A stretch of 64,000 nucleotides of DNA from Streptomyces sp. SUK 48. GTDB taxonomy: Bacteria > Actinomycetota > Actinomycetes > Streptomycetales > Streptomycetaceae. The DNA lies in contig NZ_CP045740.1 of NCBI RefSeq assembly GCF_009650765.1, positions 2,542,001 to 2,606,000 on the forward strand, in the 5' to 3' direction. The notes beneath the pieces were generated by a model. It made no database searches and was not told where the DNA came from. It saw only the letters and a program-made list of their open reading frames with translations. Made by a program: the position numbers and the translations under genes. Below, in pieces: positions 29,803 through 39,200 of this stretch. Within the stretch, counting starts at the first letter, position 1. Each line of letters begins with the position of its first letter.

Positions 29803-30464
29803 ATGGGCTTCACGATCGGCGGCATTCGCGAGATCCGTTCCGGCACGCGTCGGCGTGGCCGGTCCGCGGAGTGCACCACCGTCGCCGAGTTCACCGGGCT
29901 GTGGGGCTGGGACGTGGTGCCGGGCGCGCGGGCCGCGGCGGGCGCCTGCTCCTGCGGGTTCGAGGACTGCCCGGAGCCGGGCGCGCATCCGCTCGACTTC
30001 GCGCCCGAGGTGCCGGCCGGGGCCACGCTCGACGACGTGGCCAAGGCGTGGGCGGAGTGCCCGGGCGCCTCGGTGCTGCTCCCGGTGGGCCGCTCGTTCG
30101 ACGTCGTGGAGGTCTCCGAGCCGGCCGGCCGGCGCGCCCTGGTGCGGCTGGAGCGGATGGGTCTGCCGCTGGGCCCGGTGGCCGTGACCCCGGAGGGCCG
30201 GGCGCACTTCTTCGTGGCCCCGGGCGCCGCGGCCGAGCTGCCCCGGCTGCTGTACCGCATGGGCTGGGACGACCCGCGCACCCTCGATCTGCGCGGCCTC
30301 GGGTCCGGTACGTACATCACCGCGCCGCCCTGCGACCGGGGCGGCCGGGGCCCGGTGCGCTGGCTGCGCCCGCCCGCCCTCGACTCCGCGACCCGCCCCC
30401 GGCGGCCCGGCTGCTGCTGGGGACGCTGGCCTATGTGGCGCACCGGTCGCGGTGGCGGGCGTAG
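29803..30464 (+). CDS. Bifunctional primase/polymerase N-terminal (prim-pol) domain protein, apparent frameshift near 3' end
   Basis: A stand-alone prim-pol-like domain protein. The motif CSCGFEDCPEPGAHPLDFAP is typical of the N-terminal prim-pol domain, followed by a catalytic-domain-like beta-rich region (FFVAPGAAAELPRLLYRMGW; GSGTYITAPPC). ATG 29803 follows GGAGGGGGC. The frame as read continues past LRPPALDSATRP into a basic tail ending at 30531, through a terminator hairpin. One extra C in the five-C run near 30390 would restore ARLLLGTLAYVAHRS and a stop at 30464, giving 220 residues, which I judge the true end. A homologue occupies this position next to nsdA in S. coelicolor, to my recollection. 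Confidence 0.75.
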
Positions 30465-30504
30465 GGACGCCGGGAAAGCGGCCGGCGCACGGCCCGGAAA
30501 AGCG

Positions 30505-30543
30505 AAGTGCCCGTCCTCGACTGCACCTTGAGGGCGGGCACTT
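30505..30543. terminator. Bidirectional terminator between prim-pol gene and ftsY
   Basis: A perfect 9-bp stem, AAGTGCCCG / CGGGCACTT, has a 21-nt loop. It lies 40 nt after the restored prim-pol stop (30464) and 29 nt after the ftsY stop on the other strand, so it can serve both convergent genes. It would fall inside the unrestored prim-pol frame. Confidence 0.7.
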
Positions 30544-30572
30544 CTTCGTCTCGGACGGTCGTCCGGCGACGG

Positions 30573-31778
30573 TCAGTCTCCGATCAGCGCGTCCACGAAC
30601 GCCTCGGGCTCGAACGGCGCCAGGTCGTCCGCGCCCTCGCCGAGGCCGATCAGCTTGACCGGCACGCCCAGCTCGCGCTGGACGGCGACCACGATGCCGC
30701 CCTTGGCCGTGCCGTCCAGCTTGGTCAGCACGATGCCGGTGATGTCCACGACCTCGGCGAACACCCGGGCCTGCACCAGACCGTTCTGCCCGGTGGTGGC
30801 GTCCAGGACCAGCAGCACCTCGTCCAGCGGCGCGTGCTTCTCCACCACGCGCTTGACCTTGCCCAGCTCGTCCATGAGACCGGTCTTGGTGTGCAGCCGT
30901 CCCGCGGTGTCGATGAGGACGACGTCGACCCCCATCTCCTTGCCCTCCTTCACCGAGTCGAAGGCCACGGAGGCGGGGTCGCCGCCCTCGGGACCGCGCA
31001 CGGTGTAGGCACCGACCCGCTCGCCCCAGGTCTGCAGCTGGTCGGCGGCGGCGGCACGGAAGGTGTCGGCGGCGCCGAGCACCACGGTGCGGCCGTCGGC
31101 GACCAGGACGCGGGCGAGCTTGCCGGTGGTGGTGGTCTTGCCGGTGCCGTTGACGCCGACGACCATCACGATGCCGGGCTTGCGGTCGGCGGGCTCGGTC
31201 CTCACCGTGCGGTCGACATCGGTGCCGACCAGCTTGAGGAGTTCCTCGCGCAGCAGGCCGCGCAGCTCCTCGGGGGTGCGGGTGCCGAGCACCTTGACGC
31301 GTTCGCGCAGGCTCTCGACCAGTTCCTGGGTGGGCTGCACACCGACGTCGGCGGTGAGCAGGGTGTCCTCGATCTCCTCCCAGGTGTCGTCGTCCAGGTG
31401 CTCGCGCGAGAGCAGCGTGAGCAGGCCCTTGCCGAGGGCGTTCTGGGAGCGGGACAGGCGGGTGCGGAGCCGGACCAGCCGGCCCGCGGTGGGCTCCGGG
31501 ATCTCGATCTCCGGAGCCTCGACGGTGGGGACGGGAGGCTCTTCGACGGCGACCGGCGGGCCGCCCGGGAGATCCACCTCCTCGATCGTCCGGCGGGGTT
31601 CGTCGCGCGGCGTCTCGGCCTCTTCGCCGACATGCGGCTCGGCCGGGGGCGCGGTGATGTCGGGCGCCTTCGGGGGCGGCGGGGGCAGCGACTTCCGGCG
31701 TCGGGTGCCCACGATCAGCCCGCCGAGCGCGCCGAGCACGACCACGGCGATGACTACAGCAAGGATGATGGTTTCCAT
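30573..31778 (-). CDS. ftsY: Signal recognition particle receptor FtsY
   Basis: FtsY is the membrane docking GTPase for SRP. The 401-residue product starts with a hydrophobic anchor (METIILAVVIAVVVLGALGG), as in actinobacterial FtsY, then a Pro/Glu-rich acidic linker. The NG domain has G1 GVNGTGKTTT (about 208-217), AADTFRAAAADQL, DTAGRLHTKTGLM and TKLDGTAKGG. The ATG follows GGGGGGC; a longer upstream frame is not homologous. Together with ffh it supplies the co-translational targeting pathway. It is convergent with the prim-pol gene. Confidence 0.96.
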   Translation of the reverse strand: METIILAVVIAVVVLGALGGLIVGTRRRKSLPPPPPKAPDITAPPAEPHVGEEAETPRDEPRRTIEEVDLPGGPPVAVEEPPVPTVEAPEIEIPEPTAGRLVRLRTRLSRSQNALGKGLLTLLSREHLDDDTWEEIEDTLLTADVGVQPTQELVESLRERVKVLGTRTPEELRGLLREELLKLVGTDVDRTVRTEPADRKPGIVMVVGVNGTGKTTTTGKLARVLVADGRTVVLGAADTFRAAAADQLQTWGERVGAYTVRGPEGGDPASVAFDSVKEGKEMGVDVVLIDTAGRLHTKTGLMDELGKVKRVVEKHAPLDEVLLVLDATTGQNGLVQARVFAEVVDITGIVLTKLDGTAKGGIVVAVQRELGVPVKLIGLGEGADDLAPFEPEAFVDALIGD

Positions 31779-31950
31779 AACGCCCCCCAGTATCGGCCAT
31801 GGGTTCCGCCGGGAGGGGGCTTGTGACTTCCTCCGAGAGACAAACGCCACGTTTGGCGAGGAGTCGGAGCAAAGTACGATGGTCCGGGCTGCGTTGACGC
31901 GCGTAGAGTCCGACCGTCCCCTTCCCCCCACCTCTAGGGCACCCTTCCCC

Positions 31951-33450
31951 ATGAGCAAAACCGTCGAGACCGAAGGCGCTCTCGAGACGCGTGGCATCGA
32001 GCAGGTCCCGGACCACGAGCGGACCGGCCGGACCCGTGAGCTGTTCCCGACCTGGGTCGGCGCCAACATCAGCGTCCTGCTGCTGACGATGGGCGCGAGC
32101 CTCGTCGTGGCGTACCACCTGAACATCTGGCAGGCGCTGGTCGTCGCGGTCGCGGCGCCCGTAGTGTCGTACGGCCTGGTCGGTCTGATCGGCATCGCCG
32201 GCAAGCGGGGCGGGGCGCCGGGCATGGCGCTGTCCCGCGCGGTGTTCGGACAGCGGGGCAATCTGCTGCCGGGTTCGCTGATCTGGGTGGCCCGCTGGGG
32301 CTGGGAGACGATCAACGCGGTGACCGGCGCCTACGCCATGCTCTCCATCCTGGAGATCGTGTGCGGCATCAAGGCGAACAGCGTCCTGGACATGGTGACG
32401 CTGCTGGTCTTCGTGGTGGCGACGTTCGCGATCTCCGGGCTCGGTATCAACGCCGTGCAGAAGTGCAACAAGTACGCCACCTATTTCTTCGGCGCGTTCT
32501 CGGTGCTGGTCCTCGTCTACCTGGCGGTGAAGACGGACTGGTCGAAGGTGATGGACCACAGCGCCGGTTCCACGGCCGCGGTGATCACCGGCATCGGCAT
32601 GATCGCGGCCGGTGGCGTCAGCTGGATCCCGACGGCCCCGGACTTCACCCGCTATCTGCCGCGCACGGCCTCCTCGAAGGCGATCGTGGGCACGGCGGTC
32701 GGCGGCGCCGGTGTGGTCGTGCTGCCGATGGTGCTGATGGGCGCGGTGATGGCGGTCGCCACCCCGGACCTGGCCTCGGCCGCCGACCCGGTGTCCTTCC
32801 TGGGCAAGATCCTGCCGACGTGGATCGCGGTGCCGTACCTGTTCATCGCGCTGGTCGGCATGCTGCTGATCAACTCGATGTCGATGTACTCGGCGGGCTT
32901 CACCGCGCAGACCCTCGGTTTCAAGGTGCCGCGGCACTGGGCGGTGTCGGTCAACGCGGTGATCTCGCTGGTGTTCGGCGGGGTGCTGATGCTGGTGGCG
33001 ACGAGCTTCATGGGCTCCTTCATCGCCTTCCTGTCCCTGCTCGCGGTCGCGTTCTCCGCGTGGGTCGGCGTGTTCGGCGCGGACATGTTCCGCCGTACGG
33101 AGTACGACGGCCGGGCGATGGCCGACACGACGCGCACCAGCGCCTACTGGTACAAGGGCGGCTTCTCCCCCGCCGCCGTGGCCGCGTGGGCGATCGGCCT
33201 GGTCTCGGGTCTGATGTTCACCACCTCGGACTGGTTCACCGGCCCGCTGGCCAAGAACAACGTCATCGGCGAGTACGGCCTCGGCTGGGTCGCCACGATC
33301 GTGATCTCGGGCGTGCTGTACCTGGCCCTGCCGAAGCCGGCGATCGAGGCTCCGGCCGGCGCCGACGAGACGGCGGGGGCCACCGGGGCCACTGGGTCTG
33401 CCGCGTCTGTCTCCGGCCCGACCGGCGAGCAGGCGACCGCCGCGGTCTGA
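31951..33450 (+). CDS. NCS1-family nucleobase:cation symporter (cytosine permease-like)
   Basis: The 499-residue inner-membrane protein has about 12 hydrophobic segments (for example ANISVLLLTMGASLVVAYHL). NCS1 features include PTWVGANISV, the GKRGGAPGMALSRAVFG segment and SWIPTAPDFTRYLPR. Members carry cytosine, purines, allantoin or hydantoins; the closest character is CodB-like, but the substrate is inferred. The Ala/Gly-rich C-terminal tail is unstructured. The ATG 31951 follows a C-rich leader with no clear Shine-Dalgarno sequence. It is divergent from ftsY, with a terminator hairpin right after its stop. Confidence 0.88.
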   Translation: MSKTVETEGALETRGIEQVPDHERTGRTRELFPTWVGANISVLLLTMGASLVVAYHLNIWQALVVAVAAPVVSYGLVGLIGIAGKRGGAPGMALSRAVFGQRGNLLPGSLIWVARWGWETINAVTGAYAMLSILEIVCGIKANSVLDMVTLLVFVVATFAISGLGINAVQKCNKYATYFFGAFSVLVLVYLAVKTDWSKVMDHSAGSTAAVITGIGMIAAGGVSWIPTAPDFTRYLPRTASSKAIVGTAVGGAGVVVLPMVLMGAVMAVATPDLASAADPVSFLGKILPTWIAVPYLFIALVGMLLINSMSMYSAGFTAQTLGFKVPRHWAVSVNAVISLVFGGVLMLVATSFMGSFIAFLSLLAVAFSAWVGVFGADMFRRTEYDGRAMADTTRTSAYWYKGGFSPAAVAAWAIGLVSGLMFTTSDWFTGPLAKNNVIGEYGLGWVATIVISGVLYLALPKPAIEAPAGADETAGATGATGSAASVSGPTGEQATAAV

Positions 33451-33464
33451 CCGTCCGACGCCAC

Positions 33465-33515
33465 GACGCACACCCCCTTCAGCGCCCCGCGCCGGAGGGG
33501 GTTCTGCTGTGCGTC
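33465..33515 (+). terminator. Terminator after NCS1 permease gene
   Basis: An 8-bp outer stem GACGCACA / TGTGCGTC and an inner CCCCC/GGGGG stem begin 14 nt after the permease stop codon. It ends within the decayed VOC remnant on the other strand. Confidence 0.75.
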
Positions 33516-33790
33516 ACGTGTGTGCGCCGCCCCAGGCTTCCTCGCGCGGCGGCAGGGCGACGGGGGCGCCCTCGTTCTTCAGCCGCTCGTGCCCGGCGTC
33601 CGGATCGTCCACGGCGAACGCGAGGATCACCCCTGCGGCGCGCTGGTCCCGGAAGCCCTACGGCCGGACCTCGGTGCCGCGTCGCAGCAGGATCACATCG
33701 GGCGTGTGCGCGCGACCCAGCGAGGCGAAGCCGCCGGCGGCCATGGCCTCGCGGAAGCCCAGATGGCCCGGGGTTCCGGCAGGAAGAACA
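33514..33790 (-). pseudogene. Decayed VOC/glyoxalase-family gene remnant
   Basis: Translating the minus strand in the frame of the TGA at 33514-33516 gives GFRDQRAAGVILAFAVDDPD, AGHERLKNEG and APVALPPREEAWGG. This is a recognisable VOC-fold half, with the VDDP..HERL pattern typical of glyoxalase/bleomycin-resistance-like proteins. An in-frame TAG at 33658-33660 interrupts it after LLRRGTEVRP. The C-terminal strand, normally continuing after the AWGG region, is missing. The remnant is divergent from a decayed TetR gene, so a once-functional regulator/enzyme pair has degraded. Confidence 0.65.
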
Positions 33791-33803
33791 GGAAGAACGG
33801 GGC

Positions 33804-34494
33804 CATGGCCGAGGAACACGGAGGCGCGGGCGACCCGGCGCGCATCCTGGAACCGCTGTGGCGCGAACCCGGAGCCGAGGGGGCGTGGCGCGGCCCCCGG
33901 CAGGGCCTGTCGGTCGATGCCGTCGCCCGGGTCGCCGTCGAACTCGCCGACTCCGCCGGCGTCGAGGCGCTGACCAGCGCAGCATCGCCCGCCTACTGGG
34001 GCCGCGCCGATGACGCCCTACGACTATGTGCCGGGCAAGGCCGGGCTGCTCGACCTCATGCTGGACTCCGTATACCTGCGGATGCCGCGCGGCACCCGGC
34101 CGGACGCCCCGTGGCGCGGCCGGGTCGAGGCCGTGGCGCGGGAGAACCGCGGCCTGTGCGGCCGCCCCCCTGGGTCGCCGCCCTGTCCACGGCGCGGCCA
34201 CCGCTGGGCCCCGGCGTGATGACCAAGTACGAGCACGAACTGGCCGCGTTCGAGGGCTCGGCCCTCGACACCCAGGCGGCCGTCCGGGACAGCGCGCTGT
34301 CCGACCGGCAGTGGTGGGCCGCACACGAACCCCTGCTGGCCAAGGTCTTCGATCCCGCCCGCTTCCCCCTCGCCGCGCGCGTCGGCCGCGCCGCGGGAGA
34401 GGCGCACCAGGGCATGTACGACCCCGAGCACGCCTTCACCTTCGGACTGCGGCGCATCCTGGACGGCCTCGCCCGTCTCGGCGAACCCGGCTGA
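33804..34494 (+). pseudogene. Decayed TetR-family regulator with C-terminal TetR domain
   Basis: Pieces in different frames line up as one TetR protein. GPRQGLSVDAVARVAVELAD ends in ALT, then RSIARLLG in a second frame, then MTPYDYVPGKAGLLDLMLDS in a third, then WVAALSTARPPLGPGVMTKY back in the first frame to the stop at 34494. At least three frameshifts are needed. About 35 residues are missing between HELAAFEGSALD and VRDSALSDRQWW compared with relatives. The domain order (HTH, YxYVPGK turn, ligand domain) is clear. It is divergent from the VOC remnant. Confidence 0.75.
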
Positions 34495-34507
34495 ACAGGA
34501 CGAAAAG

Positions 34508-34550
34508 CCCTCGCCCCCGGACCGGGCAGTGGCCGGGCCGGGGGCGAGGG
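34508..34550. terminator. Strong bidirectional hairpin between TetR remnant and glcP
   Basis: A perfect 13-bp stem (CCCTCGCCCCCGG and its complement) with a 17-nt loop starts 13 nt after the TetR remnant's stop and lies 77 nt beyond the glcP stop on the other strand. It would end transcripts from both sides. Confidence 0.75.
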
Positions 34551-34626
34551 GAGTGACGAGGAGAGGGGCAGCGGGGTCTGAAGGCCCTTCTCCCCGGGTT
34601 CGGGGGTGCCTCGCGGTCCGCGAGGC

Positions 34627-36045
34627 TCAGCCCATCTCCTCCAGCGTCTTGCCCTTCGTCTCCTTGACGAACTTCAGGACGAAGGGGATGGAGAGGGCGG
34701 CGAACACCGTGTAGATGACGTACGTGCCGGAGAGGTTCCAGTCGGCCAGCGACGGGAAGCTCGCGGTGATCGCCCAGTTGGCGATCCACTGCGCGGCGGC
34801 GGCCACGCCCAGGGCGGCGGCGCGGAGCCGGTTCGGGAACATCTCGCCGAGCATGACCCAGACGACCACACCCCAGGACAGGGCGAAGAAGAGGACGAAG
34901 ATGTGCGCGGCGACCAGGGCGACCCAGCCCTGCGTGGCGGGCAGCTTGCCGTCGACCAGGTGGTACGAGAACGCCCACGCCTCCAGCGCCAGGCCGACGA
35001 CCATGCCGACCGAGCCGATGAGCGCGAGCGGCTTGCGGCCGATCCGGTCCACGAAGATCATCGCGATCACGGTGCCGACGATGTTGATGATGGACGTGGT
35101 GAAGGAGTAGAAGAACGAGTCCGTCGGGTCGACACCGACCGACTGCCACAGCGTCGAGGAGTAGTAGAACGCGACGTTGATGCCGACGAACTGCTGGAAG
35201 ACCGACAGGCCGATGCCCACCCAGACGATCGGCTTGAAGAAGAAGCCGCCGCCCAGCAGGTCCTTGAAGGTGGAGCGGTGCTCGCTCTTCATGGCGTGCT
35301 CGATGTCGGCGACGCGCTTGTCCAGGTCGGTGCCCGTGCCCTCGACCTCGGCCAGGATCTCCTTGGCGCGCTCACGCTTGCCGACGGAGAGCAGGAAGCG
35401 CGGGGACTCGGGGATGGCGAAGGACAGCAGGCCGTACAGGGCGGCCGGGACCACCATGACGCCCAGCATGACCTGCCATGCCTCCAGGCCCATGAGGTGG
35501 CCGCGCTGGTTGCCGCCGGCGGCGTTCAGCAGGCCCCAGTTGACCAGCTGGGAGATGGCGATGCCGACGACGATCGCGGCCTGCTGGAAGGAGCCGAGCC
35601 GGCCGCGGTAGGCGGGCGGGGCGACCTCGGCGATGTAGGCGGGGCCGATCACGGAGGCCATGCCGATGGCGAAACCGCCGACGATGCGCCAGAAGGCGAG
35701 GTCCCACAGCGCGAAGGGCAGCGCGGAGCCTACGGCGCTGATCGTGAACAGCGTGGCCGCGATCTGCATGCAGCGGATACGGCCGATCCGGTCGGCTATC
35801 CGGCCCGCGGTGGCGGCGCCGATGGCACAGCCGATCAGGGCGATGGCGATGACCTGCGCGAGCGCGGCGGAGCCGATGTCGTAACGGTCGCGGATGGCCT
35901 CGACGGCGCCGTTGATGACGGAGCTGTCGTAGCCGAAGAGGAAGCCGCCCATCGCCGCGGCCGCGGCGATGAATATGACATGCCCGAGATGTTCGGGATG
36001 AGCCGTCCCGGCTCCTGACTGAGGTGCCTGCGCTGTGCTGGTCAC
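34627..36045 (-). CDS. glcP: Glucose permease GlcP (MFS sugar porter)
   Basis: GlcP is the main glucose uptake system of Streptomyces, a proton symporter. The 472-residue product matches the S. coelicolor GlcP length and has 12 membrane segments. MFS sugar-porter signatures are GFLFGYDSSVINGA, RIADRIGR, PESPRFLLSVGKRERA, FQQFVGINVAFYY, VDRIGRKPLALIG and the terminal PFVLKFVKETKGKTLEEM. A GTG start was chosen (GAGGAG 8 nt upstream). The 248-bp gap before smc is noticeably AT-richer than its surroundings and must hold the glucose-responsive promoter. The position next to smc agrees with glcP1 of S. coelicolor. Confidence 0.93.
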   Translation of the reverse strand: MTSTAQAPQSGAGTAHPEHLGHVIFIAAAAAMGGFLFGYDSSVINGAVEAIRDRYDIGSAALAQVIAIALIGCAIGAATAGRIADRIGRIRCMQIAATLFTISAVGSALPFALWDLAFWRIVGGFAIGMASVIGPAYIAEVAPPAYRGRLGSFQQAAIVVGIAISQLVNWGLLNAAGGNQRGHLMGLEAWQVMLGVMVVPAALYGLLSFAIPESPRFLLSVGKRERAKEILAEVEGTGTDLDKRVADIEHAMKSEHRSTFKDLLGGGFFFKPIVWVGIGLSVFQQFVGINVAFYYSSTLWQSVGVDPTDSFFYSFTTSIINIVGTVIAMIFVDRIGRKPLALIGSVGMVVGLALEAWAFSYHLVDGKLPATQGWVALVAAHIFVLFFALSWGVVVWVMLGEMFPNRLRAAALGVAAAAQWIANWAITASFPSLADWNLSGTYVIYTVFAALSIPFVLKFVKETKGKTLEEMG

Positions 36046-36293
36046 GTGAAACTCCTCGGGCCACGGCAACGCTGCCGGGGTGGGTGAGCCCTTCCAGGTC
36101 TCCAGTGGCGCATACGCCTGCGCTACTTACACCTGAAGGAAAAATGCAACGTGGGGAAGACTATGCCTTCAACTTTCGAAGTCAATAGGGATAAAGCTGT
36201 GAGTTACGAGATACCGCAGATCGCTCCGTGTTCAAGAAATGAACAGGGAGTGAGGTGATCTTGATCGCCAGTTGTGGTTGATCTTGAAATGGG

Positions 36294-39200
36294 TCAGCGC
36301 AGGCGCTGCGAGATGACCTTCGACACACCGTCGCCCTGCATGGAGACGCCGTACAGCGCGTCCGCCACCTCCATCGTGCGCTTCTGGTGCGTGATCACGA
36401 TCAGCTGCGAGGACTCCTGCAACTCCTGCATGATCCGGATCAGCCGCTGGAGGTTGGTGTCGTCCAGCGCGGCCTCGACCTCGTCCATCACGTAGAAGGG
36501 ACTCGGCCGGGCCTTGAAGATCGACACCAGCAGCGCGACGGCCGTCAGCGACCGCTCGCCGCCCGAGAGCAGGGAGAGCCGCTTGACCTTCTTGCCCGGC
36601 GGCCGCGCCTCCACGTCGACGCCCGTGGTGAGCATGTGGTCGGGGTCGGTGAGCACGAGCCGGCCCTCGCCGCCCGGGAACAGCCGGCCGAAGACGCCCT
36701 CGAACTCACGCGCGGTGTCCCGGTACGCCTCGGTGAAGACCTGCTCGACCCGCTCGTCGACCTCCTTCACCACCTGGAGCAGATCGGCACGGGTCTTCTT
36801 CAGGTCCTCCAGCTGCTCGCTGAGGAACTTGTGCCGCTCCTCCAGCGCCGCGAACTCCTCCAGGGCCAGCGGATTGACCTTGCCGAGCTGCTGGTAGGCG
36901 CGCTCGGCGGCCTTGAGCCGCTTCTCCTGCTCGGCCCGTGCGAAGGGGCGCGGCTGGTTACGGGGGTCGTCCGGGTCCTCCGGCAGCGTCTCGCCGTCGG
37001 CGGGGGGCGAGGGCGGCACGAGCTGGTGCGGCCCGTACTCCGTCTCCAGCCCGGCCGGTTCGACACCCAGCTCCTCCAGCGCCCTGGTCTCCAGCTGCTC
37101 GATCCGCAGCCGCTTCTCGGCGCCGAGTACCTCACCGCGATGGACCGAATCCGTCAACTTGTCGAGTTCCGACTTCAGTTCACGTCCGGTGGTGCGGGCG
37201 GCGGTCAGGTCCCGCTCGCGCCGGGCCTTGGCGGCCTCGGCGGCGGTGCGCTCCTGATCGGCGCGGACGAGGGAGACCTCGACGTGCGCCAGCAGCTGCC
37301 GGGCGCCGTCGGCCACCGCCCGGGCGACGGCCGCCTCGTGGCGCAGCCGGGCCCGGCGCTGCTCGGCCCGCGCCCGTGCCTCCCGCTCCGCGCGGGCGGC
37401 GCGGTCGAGGGAGTCGGCACGGCCGGCCAGGCCCTTGACCCGCTCCTCATGGGTACGGACCTGGAGGCGGGCCTCCATCTCGGTCTGCCGCGCGTTGGCG
37501 CCGTCGGCGGAGAGCCGGTCGCGCACCGCGGTGTCCGGCTCCTCCTGAACCGGCGTCTCCTCGGCGACGGCGAGCCGCTCCGCGAGCTCCTCGGCCTCCT
37601 GTACCGCCCGGTCCAGCGCGTCCTGCGCCCGCGCGGCGGCGGCGGTGGAGCGCTCGGCCTCACCGGCGGCGGCGCGGGCCTCGCCGGCGAGGCGGCCGAG
37701 CTGCTGGGCGACGGTGGACTTCTCCCGGTCGGCCGCGCGGCGCCGTTCGCCCAGCTCCTCCACGAGGGCGGCGGCCTCGGTACGGCGGTCCGTCGCCGCG
37801 TTCTCTTCTTCGGCCAGCTCGGCGCAGCGCACCGAGAGCTCCGCGAGTTCGGCGGCGGCCTCGTCCACGGATGCCTGGACCTCCAGCAGGCTGGGGGCGC
37901 CGGCGGAGCCGCCGTGGGCGAAGTGGGCACCGAGGAGGTCGCCTTCGGCGGTGACGGCGGTGAGGTGGGGGTGAGAGCGGATGAGGTCTTCGGCGGCGTC
38001 CAGGGTGTCGACCACGACGGTGTGGTGGAGGAGTCTGCGGATCGCCGGCATCAGATCCGAGGGGGCGCGGACGTATTTTTCGGCCAGGGTCGGTCCGCCG
38101 TCGGGTGCGGGTGCGTCGTGGTTGCTCGCGCAGTTCCCCGCGCCCCTGAGGGGCGCCTCCGGTGAGCCGGTGATGAGCAGGGCCGCCCTTCCTCCGTCCT
38201 GTTTGTGCAGGAGGCGGAGGGCGTCGGCGGCCGAGGCCGGGTTGGTCACGGCGAGGGCGTCGGCGGCGGCGCCGAAGGCGGCGGCCAGGGGGATCTCGTA
38301 GCCCGGGGTGATGGTGAGGAGTTCCGCCGCCGGGCCGAGGAGGCCGGTGAGGTGGGTCGTGGAGTCCAGCAGTATGCCGGTGCCGTCCTTGCGGCGCAGG
38401 CCCAGGGCCAGTGCCTCGCGGCGGGCCTGGGTCGCGGCGCGGCGGCGTTCGGTGGTGGCGGCGGTCTGGCGGGCGGCGGTCAGGGCGGTCTCGGCGTCGG
38501 CGAGCCGCCCCCTGGCCTCCTGGTGCCGCTCGGCGAGGTGGGTGTCGTCCGCGTCGAGCCCGTCGACCTCGGCCCTGAGCGCCTCGTACTCCTCCTGGGC
38601 GCGTACCGCGCGCTGCCGTGCCTCGTCGCGGGCCGTGGCCAGCCGGTCGATCTCGGCCTGTGCGGCGGCGGCGCGCGAACGGGCCGCGCCCACCTGCCCG
38701 TTCAGCCGCGCCAGGCCCTCGCGACGGTCGGCGATGGCGCGGGCCACGTCCTTGAGCCGGCGTTCCTCGACGGCCAGTTCCCGCTCCAGTTCGGCGCGGT
38801 GGGCGACCGTGTCGTCCAGGGCGTGCCGGGCCGCTTCCAGGGCGGCCTCCAGCTCGGCCTCCTGCTCGCGGACCCGGGCGGCCTCGCGCTCCAGGTCCTC
38901 GGGGTCGCGGCCGCGGCGCTCCTCGGGCGGCGCGGAGGTGGCGCTCTTGACCCGGGCGTCGGCCAGCGAGATCGTGCCGCGCACCCGCTCGGCCAGCTGG
39001 GACAGCTCGTACCAGGTCTGCTGGGCGCGCTGGAGGCGGGGCGCGAGCTGCCGTACCTCGTCCTCCAGGAGGGACTCGCGGTGCAGGGCCTTCCTCAGCT
39101 CCTGCTCGGCGGCCTCCTTGCGCTCCTTGAGCGCGGCCTCGTCGGCGATCTCGGCGTCCAGCGCCCGGCGCAGTCGTACGAGGTCGTCGGCGAGCAGCCG

